64,000 nucleotides of DNA from Diogma glabrata (lineage: Eukaryota; Arthropoda; Insecta; Diptera; Cylindrotomidae): the NCBI GenBank assembly GCA_963693315.1, contig OY856188.1, positions 160,867,058 to 160,931,057 on the forward strand, written 5' to 3'. Below, piece by piece: positions 55,127 to 64,000 of this stretch (positions within the stretch are counted from its first letter, which is position 1; each line of letters opens with the position of its first letter). Made by a program: the position numbers and the translations under genes. The notes beneath the pieces were generated by a model. It had not been told where the DNA came from. It did no database searches and saw nothing but the letters and a program-made list of their open reading frames with translations.

Positions 55127-57271
55127 CTAAGTTTTATATAAAAGTTCAATTCTTCGTTGTTGGGAACTAAAATTGTTAATGACTTTGTCGTAAAAATCAT
55201 CACCACTTTTCAAATTATTTAATAAATTTTTTTCAATAAATATTAGGGCTAAATTTGATAGTCTCGATTGTCCACATTTATTTCTTAAATACGTTTTAAT
55301 TCTTTTTAAGCAAGAAAATGATCTCTCAACAGAGGCTGTAGTTACAAGAAATGTTAACACCAATTTAATAAATTTAAAATATTCGGAGAAACAATTATCC
55401 AACTCAGTTTCAACTAAAAAGTGTAAAACTTCTTGAATATTTTTTTTAGCTGTAAAATTATCATCATTGAAAACTACTTTTAATTCTGTTTTTAAGGCAG
55501 GAATATCAAAAAAACCAGGATAAGCATTTTGTAAATTTAATATTAAGCTCTCTGGAAATTTTTTATCGAAATTTTTATATTGTGAAAGATCGGCCAGCTT
55601 CAGAAACTCAAAATATGGTAAGGAGTCGAATCTATTATCTAGTTCTATAATTATGAGGGTTATAACTGTTTTCAATAGATTTTCAAATTCAGCTTTTGTA
55701 GATAGATTCGCATCTGATCGACGTGTTTCTAAAAGGTCTAAATTCTCCATTTGATCAACACCTTCCCAAAAATCTCCGAAATTCTCTGTTATGCGACTAA
55801 TAGTATTTTTGAAGCTATTGATTTGCTGTATACAAAATTGCATATCGTTGGATTTAGTTTGTAATATTTTAAACAAAGTATCCGAATGTGGAAAGAATTT
55901 ATTAAAAAAGTGAAGCAAAATAATGAATTTTTTGTCATTTAAGATATGCAATAAGCCTTTTGATTGCAATACTGCTTCATTGTCCCAGTCTATTTCATTT
56001 TCTATTATATTCTCAAAAAATGTTAATAAATGGGGCTTTATTTCAAATAATGTTTGAACAACACGTCCATTATATTCCCATCGAGTTGGAGCACTAGTTG
56101 GAACTTTTTTCTTAACAAATTCATTAAATGCAGCTAACCTCTTAGTTGAGTGACTAAAAAAACTCACAAAACAACTCATACTTTTGAAAAATCCGGCACA
56201 AACTTTGATTTTGGAGCACGATTGCGATAAAACAAGATTCAGCTTATGAGCAAAACAATGAATATAGTGCGCATTAGGCATTAATTCTTTAATTTTAATC
56301 TGTAACCCATTTGAATTACCAGACATAACGGCAGCACCATCATAGCTTTGACAAACCAATTTGTCAAACATATTTTGTTTTTTCAGAAAGGGTACAATAA
56401 ACTCAAACAATTCCCGAGCTGTTCTACCAAGTGAAACATCAGCAAATCCAATAAACCTTTCAACAACGTTACAATCTTTTTTGACGTATCGAACCATAAT
56501 TGACAGTTGGGATTTATTTGACACATCAGTTGTTTCATCTAACAATAGTCCAATGTAATCGCTATTGTTAACTTCATTATGAATTTCTTCTGACAATACA
56601 AAGGCAATAGAAGAAATTATATCATTTTGTATTTCACTGGATAAACCAGAAAATACCTTGGAATTATCTAAATGGTTTTTGAGTACGGGGTTATAACAAG
56701 ATAAAAGTTTAAGCAACTCAATATAATTGCCTCTATTACAGGAATCTGGTGATTCGTCATCTCCTCTGAATGGTAGCTCTTGGGCCGCAAGAAAGCATGT
56801 GACATCTATCAAACATTTAAATATGCCTCTGTTTTGCCTTACTTTTTCGTTGTATGCTCTTATAGACATTGCTCGTGACGAATCTAAAACATTTTCTATT
56901 CGTGTTTTACCGAATATCTTTAAAGCAATAGTTGCAGTCATATGAGAGCTGCATTCTTTTTCATGTCTTTTAGCTGCTTTGGATAAATTATTCATGTCAT
57001 AAAAGCCTGTAGTATTCCATACAGACTTATCCGTAGCAAATAAAAGACATGGCCAACAATACAATTTGTTTGTTTTACTACAGCCCGTTAACCAAACATA
57101 GCTTTCATAAAACTTCATTGAAAAATGTCTTGTACATCTTTTAATGACAGTAGAAATGGTCAAATTTGGTGTTGGCTTTCCATTATCTAAAATTTTTTTC
57201 TTTTCATCAAAACTTCTTGATGAGAAAGATTTTTCTAAAATATTGCCTACAACACAATTACAGACATTCAT
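55127..57271 (-). CDS. hAT transposase, zinc finger MYM-type 1-like (714 aa)
   Basis: Start taken at ATG 57271; the frame extends 21 codons further but without an ATG. Residues ~55-105 form a TTF/MYM-type finger region (C64, C72, C75 in GCSKTNKLYCWPCLLF). The RNase H-like core has D245 (GLLLDETTDVSN), D311 (QSYDGAAVMSG), C339-x2-H342 (HCFAHKLNL) and R397-W398 (TRWE). The C-terminal hAT dimerisation region holds E649 (TTASVERSFSCLKRIK). This is the standard arrangement of proteins annotated as ZMYM1-like in insects, and the length is normal. The frame is open throughout and the element ends are present, so it may be functional. Expected action: nuclear, binding the CAGGCACGAA termini and producing 8-bp duplications. 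Confidence 0.93.
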   Translation of the reverse strand: MNVCNCVVGNILEKSFSSRSFDEKKKILDNGKPTPNLTISTVIKRCTRHFSMKFYESYVWLTGCSKTNKLYCWPCLLFATDKSVWNTTGFYDMNNLSKAAKRHEKECSSHMTATIALKIFGKTRIENVLDSSRAMSIRAYNEKVRQNRGIFKCLIDVTCFLAAQELPFRGDDESPDSCNRGNYIELLKLLSCYNPVLKNHLDNSKVFSGLSSEIQNDIISSIAFVLSEEIHNEVNNSDYIGLLLDETTDVSNKSQLSIMVRYVKKDCNVVERFIGFADVSLGRTARELFEFIVPFLKKQNMFDKLVCQSYDGAAVMSGNSNGLQIKIKELMPNAHYIHCFAHKLNLVLSQSCSKIKVCAGFFKSMSCFVSFFSHSTKRLAAFNEFVKKKVPTSAPTRWEYNGRVVQTLFEIKPHLLTFFENIIENEIDWDNEAVLQSKGLLHILNDKKFIILLHFFNKFFPHSDTLFKILQTKSNDMQFCIQQINSFKNTISRITENFGDFWEGVDQMENLDLLETRRSDANLSTKAEFENLLKTVITLIIIELDNRFDSLPYFEFLKLADLSQYKNFDKKFPESLILNLQNAYPGFFDIPALKTELKVVFNDDNFTAKKNIQEVLHFLVETELDNCFSEYFKFIKLVLTFLVTTASVERSFSCLKRIKTYLRNKCGQSRLSNLALIFIEKNLLNNLKSGDDFYDKVINNFSSQQRRIELLYKT

Positions 57272-58143
<872 letters not shown>

Positions 58144-58146
58144 AAC

Positions 58147-58690
58147 CACTTTATTTTTAATTTATATCAACGAACTGTTGCAAATCACCAGCAACCCAAT
58201 AAATAGTTTTGCAGATGAAAGTACACTGCACAAGTCATTCGTCCCCCTATCTTCAAGAGGTAAAATGGATGAACGAATAAATCCCGTCTGGAGAGACGCT
58301 GCTATAAATGTAAACGAGGACCTAAAAAAGTCGCCGATTGGGGTGACAAAAATTTGGTCAACTTTTATTCCACCAAAACACAGCTATTGATTGTTTCCAG
58401 ATCAAAGACCGAGTTTCCCAACGATATTTCAATTAATATGTGTGACGACCAAATAGACGAATGTGAAAGCATTCGTTAATTGGGAGTCACAATATCCAAT
58501 GACTTGCTCTGGAACGATCATATAATGACCATAGCATTACTCCACATTTATAAGTCCTATATTCGTCCTTTTATGGAGTATTGTTGTCAAGTTTAGGGCG
58601 CTGCATATGTTAATATCCTAGCTCTCTTGGACTCTGTTCAAAAGCGGGCTATACATACCAATGTTGACCATCAACAATTCTTCAGATACA
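58147..58690 (+). pseudogene. LINE fragment, same type as LINE K
   Basis: Reads [25 protein letters not shown] (compare INDLL...HSFADDSTLHAS in LINE K) with FADD changed to FADE. Further on are NVNEDLKK, a STFIPPKHS block, and IYKSYIRPFMEYCCQV- and LLDSVQKRAI-like text across several stops and frameshifts. A dead piece of the RT palm and thumb. Confidence 0.7.
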
Positions 58691-58699
58691 ATGTTGTAC

Positions 58700-58865
58700 T
58701 ACTCGTAATCACTCAAAATGAACGTTTTTTAAGCAAATAATTTGCAAATTTTCTCGTTTGGACATACTTAACGATTTTTTTTTTGACAAATTTCTGGTAC
58801 AGTTATTGAACACATCGTCCTTTCAGCTCGTACCATTAAGTTAACCTATTTTTAGAAAGAAAAAT
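58700..58865 (+). repeat. Repeat family G, fragment (copy 4)
   Basis: ACTCGTAATCACTCAAAATGAACGTTTTTTAAGC through GGTACAGTTATTGAACACATCGTCC and CCTATTTTTAGAAA match the closing block of the full copies. Confidence 0.75.
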
Positions 58866-60620
58866 CATATTAATGTCAATATAGAAAGGCAATAAATATG
58901 TAGAAAATGTGCTAATCCTAAATCTTAATTAAGCAATAAGTATAAATACTAAAACTTAATTCAACTATTTTAAAGTATTATAAATTACTTACAATACAAA
59001 ATGTGATGTAATACGTTCAATTCGCTGACTGCGCCACCCAATTTTATTTTTTGTAAAAAAGTGTAACGGAAAATTATTTATCTAACAAAAATTCTAGTTA
59101 AATAGTATTCTAGTCTGTACATCTAATTTTGCCATCTGTTTTAAATTGTTTAAAAAGGTGTTTAAATTTATTACAGTTAGAAATCAAACATATTAATAAA
59201 AGATTTAACGTTTGAACACAACCTTTGTTTCTTTGAAACATCGTGTTGTATCATCAAATTTATTTTTTAGTTTTTGGTTTGTTTTCAATATAAGTGTGTT
59301 TTTTAAAACTTTTTTTATGTTTTCTTATTTATTTTTTTCAATACAAATGGCATATAGCATTTTCATGAAGAAACCAGTGTTTCTTAACCGTTGGTTCGCG
59401 GACCATCGATAGTCCACAGAAAAAGTTTTATGGTCCGCGATTTTTTTATATTCGTTACCAATTACGATTTTATTTTTTTCGATTGCTTTTTTCGCTTCAC
59501 AAATGGAAATTCTATTTCACATATTAAAATTAATGTCTACGTTAGCATATAAAATAGTACATTTTGCTACAGGAGATGAAAACGCTGCTTTTTCATGAGT
59601 GAAAATTTGTTCACATGACGCGTTAGCGAACACAATTTTTAATATTTTAATGGATGTTAAATGATATATTTTATATGAAATTGTTGATTTCTTTATAAAA
59701 GCAAATCAAACTATTTATAAAATACAATCAAAAAATATTATTTCTGAGTTCAATACAAATAAATTGTGTTCTGCAGCATTCACGCAACAGAATAAAATTA
59801 ACAGCTGTTTATTTTATTCTATTAAGACTATAACGCACAAAATTTGCGTAAAAAAAACAAATATAATCCTATATTTAAGTGCCGGAAACAATTTATTTTA
59901 GTGTATTGAACTATGAAATAAATTTTTTGGATTGTACTTTATAAATCAAAAAATCAATAATAACATTTTCGCTCTGATTATACAAAAAATAATAAATTCA
60001 AATTAATGCACATGTCCCTCTCGCGAATATTGCAAAAGACAAAGGCTACTATGATTAAATTGAACCAAATCTCCATTGTAAAAAAAATAAGAAAGTTTTA
60101 TGATCGCTTTTTGGTTTCTCATTCATTAGTATTCGTAGTTAGAACTTTGATGTCTTTCATTGTAGGTCATTTCCTTTTCAAAATATCAAACAATTTAGTA
60201 GGTATCGAAATTGAATAAAATTTATTTAATTGTTTGGAAGTGATGGTACAATAAAATAAAATAAAATTCATTGTTTTTTTTTTTCGTTTTATCAATGAAT
60301 TTGAAAAAAAAATTATTTAAATTAACACATGTTACTCTGTCGGAAGCACAAACGTTGTAGTAGAATGAACTTCATTTAAACACTTACACAATAAACTACC
60401 ATTCGATTCGAATTAGGAGTAAGAACTATATTTTTTTTATTTTTGAAATAACGGAGTAAATAAGTGGTATAAAAAGAGTTTCAAACTCTGTTACACATAA
60501 AAATTCGTTCTTTCCTTTTTATAGTTTCTTGAAACTTTATTTCGTTCACTCCTGTTTAAATTACATTTAGTATGTCAGTGTTAGCAAAATATAACCGGCA
60601 CTTTCATCCATATAACATGA
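58866..60620. other. AT-rich, no gene; contains a hAT-type end
   Basis: 59030-59140 resembles 6985-7085 (TTTTTTGTAAAAAA, GTCTGTACATCTAA). A small hairpin AGAGTTTCAAACTCT lies near 60476. ORFs up to 70 codons (60006-60218) show no family signature. Confidence 0.4.
59375..59455 (+). mobile_element. hAT-type terminus (solo)
   Basis: CAGTGTTTCTTAACCGTTGG and the following ~60 bp align with the inverse of 40945-41025. No partner end seen downstream. Confidence 0.5.
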
Positions 60621-60623
60621 AAA

Positions 60624-62111
60624 TATGGAGAGGCTGAAATCTCACAGCTCTGAGATATCAAGACTTCGGTCTGGGTTAAGGATTTGTATATAGTTTTCGG
60701 CAAAATACTTTTATGAGGACATGGTTTTTAGTTTTGGGCAGCGATGTATATCAAACATAACTCTTTGTTAAAGTACAAGTATTTTTTATCTCTGTTTAAA
60801 AATTTATTACAAAACTAACACGAAACATCAATACGTTGCCGGAAAATTATAATCAAAATTCCAAAAATATTGTTAAATTAAATAAAATCAAACTTTTTCA
60901 AAATTCCAAAAATAGCCTAAAAATTAAAATAAAATCAAATATTTAAATTTTTTCGAAATTCCAATAATATTTCAAAAATTCTTAAAAATTTAAACTTTTT
61001 CCAAAATTCTAAAAATATTGCAAAAATTATTACAAAATCAAATATTGAAAATTTTTACAAAATTCCAAAAATTATAATAAAATCAAAAATTAAAAATTTT
61101 TCAAAATTCTAAAAATATTCCAAAAATTCTTACAAAATCAAAACTTAAAACTTTTGCCGAAATTCTAAAAATATTGCAAAAATTATTACAAATTCAAAAA
61201 TACAAACTTTTTCAAAATTCCAAAAATATTTCAAAAACTATAACAAATTCAAAAACTTCCATGTCCAATTTCATTCTAAATTACATTTACGTCATAAAAA
61301 CAGCTACATTTTTTTCCAAAAAAATGGCTAAAAAAATAAATGAAATCATTTTTTGACACACTTGACATTATTTTTTGACAAACTTATAATGCCATAATTC
61401 TCTATAATAATAATAAAATATAGTGTCATACAAACTATTAATTTTATTTTTTCTAAAAAAATTGGGTACAAAATAAATAAAAATCTTTCTTTTGACACAC
61501 TTGACAACATTTTTTGACAAACTTATAATGCCATAATTCTCAATAATAATAATAAAATTTCATTTCAAACAAACAATTTTATTTTTTTCCAAAAAATTGG
61601 GTAAAAAAATAAATAAAAATCTTTCTTTTGACACACTTGACAACATTTTTTTGACAAACTTATAATGCCATAATTCTCAATAATAATAATAAAATCTCAT
61701 TTCAAACAAACAATTAATTTTATTTTTTTTCCAAAAAATTAGGTAAAAAAATAAATAAAAATCTTTCTTTTGACACACTTGACAACATTTTTTTGACAAA
61801 CTTATAATGCAATAATCTACTTTTTGATCTCACATACCAATCCCGACCATCAACATTTCTCCAAATTTAATGTTCCTACTCGTAATCACTTAAAATGAAC
61901 GTTTTTTAAGCCAAAAATATGAAAATTTGCTATTTTTGACACACATAATGATTTTTTTGACACACTTCCCGTACAGCTATCGAACACAGCGTCCTTTCGG
62001 ACCTGTCCCTTGTGAATACCTATTTTTAGAAAAAAAAATTTGAAATCCTTCCAGCCGTTTTCCCTGCAGCGTAGGTAATGACGGACGGCCGGCCGACAGA
62101 CAGACATTCAT
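60624..62111 (+). repeat. Repeat family G, copy 3 (cut by the Sola-like element)
   Basis: Same opening and closing blocks as copies 1 and 2, with about four ~140-bp units (CCAAAAAA-T-GG landmarks near 61313, 61448, 61587, 61728). Stops at GACAGACATTCAT where the transposon begins. Confidence 0.85.
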
Positions 62112-63991
62112 GGGTAATTCTTTTATAAACCGAACACCTTTCTGACCGACCCATTTTTGATTTGGCTGAAATTTTTTTTGCGGATTCTATGTCGAAAAAA
62201 AAGATATACGTGTTCGAGGATTTTTTTTTGGAAAATAGAGCTGTTCTAAATTTCGTGAATTTTGTGATTTTTGGCTTGAAGACTTATTTTCAAAAATTCG
62301 TAGTTCCGAATCTATAATAGCTACAAAATTTTCACCGACCACTTTTTTGTAGCTGAAAAATTGAACTTTGAGGAAAAAATATTTTTTATAAAAAATATTA
62401 ACAAATTCATATTATTATAAACAATTTAATTGTTTAAATCGATTTTTAACAATTGCCCCCAAAACGAATCCAGTTCTTAGTATTTTCATTGTATTTTCCG
62501 TCAAATTTTACGTCAAAAACATGTTTCACCTTTTCAATTATTCTTAAAATATTAATTTATGTAGCGCGTAACGACCCAAAAAACGGCTTTTTGCTAATAA
62601 AATCAAATCTGTAACTTGTAAAAAAAAGTTTAATGTGAAAGTTGTAGATAATTAAAAGGTCTACAACTTTTGTCTAAACTAGTTTTTGACATAACCTCAA
62701 ATTTTTAAATTAAATTGCAAAAAATGTTACAAATCATCTTTGTAACAATTATTTATTGAAAATTTGCATAAAAAAAAATTTATGGGTTATTCGTTTTCAA
62801 ACCGAATCTCCTGACTTGTTAGAAAACAAATCTTGATTGAAACAAAAAATTATTTTCAAGCGTTTGGAAAAAAAATCCATCCAGTGCACCACGTAATTTC
62901 AACCTGTCTGTTGTATTAGCCACCACTGCCATGACAAACTTTGACAAATAATAATATATTCATGCAAAGAAAATATCTTAGCTTCTAATTCTTGAAAAGA
63001 TATTGGAATCATGCAATGATATTTTTGAGTTTCCTTTATCGATTTCGCTTTTATAAATCGTTCTGATAATAATTTTTTTTCTTCTTCGTACTCGTCATTT
63101 GTAGAATAGCGACAAGTAATGTTTGGCAATGATTCTGTCGCCCAATTAAATTGTTCTCGTGGTGTTCGAATGGGATCATTTATTCTCTGAAGACTCGCTC
63201 GCAAAAATAGTTTATGGGATCGAATTTGTTAAATGGGATGGAAATTTTAGGATTGTTTTATGATAAGAGCTTATGATTTATTTAAATGAAAAGAAATGGT
63301 CTTTATGACAAAAGAATCTAGGCGACGTCATGCTGGATAGAAATTGGAGCATGACACACGAAACGAAGTAGAGAGTAATAAATAATAAATTCTATTACTT
63401 TAAACTTTAACTTTAACCAATATTTAAAAAAAAACGAGAAGAAAAAAAAACGAAAACAAGTTACAGATTTGATTTTTGTAGCAAAAAACCGTTTTTTGGG
63501 TCGTTACGCGTTACATAAATTAATATTTTAAGAATAATTGAAAAGGTGCCATATTTTAAAAACATGTTTTTGACGTAAAATTTGACAGAAAATACAATGA
63601 AAATACTAAGAACTGGATTCGTTTTGGGGGCAATTGTTAAAAATCGATTTAAACAATTAAATTGTTTATAATAATATGCATTTGTTAATATTTTTTATAA
63701 AAAATATTTTTTCCTCAAAGTTCAATTTTTCAGCTACAACAAAGTAGTCGGTGAAAATTTTGTAGCTCTTACAGATTCGGAACTACGAATTTTTGAAAAT
63801 AAGTCTTCAAGCCAAAAATCACAAAATTCACGAAATTTAGAACAGCTCTATTTTCCAAAAAAAAAAAAAAAAATCCTCAAACACGTATATCTTTTTTTTC
63901 GACATAGAATCCGCAAAAAAAGTTTCAGCCAAATCGAAGGGGTGTCAATGAATTTTCATCAAAATCCGTTCGGTTTGTAAAAGAATTACCC
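62112..63991. mobile_element. Sola-like long-TIR element, 1.88 kb, 4-bp duplication
   Basis: Ends GGGTAATTCTTTTATAAACC and inverse GGTTTGTAAAAGAATTACCC. Arms of about 510-540 bp pair (62112-62622 with 63455-63991). Left flank TCAT and right flank ACAT correspond to the ACAT of the empty site in the other two G copies. A 4-bp duplication and GRG/CYC termini fit Sola elements as I recall them. The interior holds a transposase fragment, so this copy is non-autonomous. A degenerate internal copy of the terminal sequence (ATGGGTTATTCGTTTTCAAA) lies at about 62781. Confidence 0.8.
62899..63204 (-). pseudogene. C-terminal transposase fragment of the Sola-like element
   Basis: Minus strand, no ATG. 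Reads LRASLQRINDPIRTPREQFN, then KAKSIKETQKYHCMIPISF and AKIFSL. Homologous by eye to the 2531-2791 part of the transposase remnant in the first long-TIR element. All upstream domains are missing. Confidence 0.7.
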
Positions 63992-64000
63992 ACATTTTTT

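Overview
This window looks like an intergenic or heterochromatic block of a very AT-rich insect genome. A dipteran is my best guess, from the LOA/R1-like LINE, the BED and MYM-type hAT transposases, the insect-style Gag-protease element and the abundant microsatellites; that is inference. I found no convincing host gene. Almost everything identifiable is a mobile element, a remnant of one, or a tandem repeat, and many are nested inside each other.

Layout. 1-3999: long-terminal-repeat DNA transposon (Sola-like, tentative) with a decayed minus-strand transposase, holding a second inverted-repeat element (422-2340). 4690-5830: tandem repeat of about 278 bp. 6778-6941: three strong hairpins in a GC-richer dispersed repeat. 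9016-9048: Helitron 3' terminus. 9062-15169: element A (CACTG ends, TA duplication), holding an apparently intact hAT transposon (9718-13327) that itself holds a small MITE. 15400-17720: repeat with a long 9-bp minisatellite. 17860-21900: satellite of about 330 bp cut by element B (18594-21378), which carries a decayed, intron-containing gene. 23425-23624: assembly gap.

23905-32793: complete, very young LTR retrotransposon (two 1895-bp LTRs, duplication AAGT) with one ORF joining Gag and protease to what looks like an integrase tail. It splits an older hAT gene. 35936-41976: PIF/Harbinger-like element E, stuffed with LINE fragments. 42295-49627: LINE K, interrupted in frame by element C (44119-49208), which contains a hAT-like remnant D (44562-46823), which contains a second minisatellite. 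49810-51385: inverted and duplicated repeats.

53934-57900: second apparently intact hAT (714-residue MYM-type transposase) inserted in a TA microsatellite. 58147-58690: LINE fragment. 60624-62111: repeat family G, seen four times in the window, cut by a second Sola-like element (62112-63991).

The best-supported results are insertion events that can be proved from the sequence itself: target duplications, reading frames that rejoin when the insert is removed, and empty sites in other copies. The most novel-looking items are the spliced cargo gene in element B, the group of CACTG/TA elements with element-specific subterminal motifs, and the Gag-protease-integrase-tail ORF flanked by seemingly identical LTRs.
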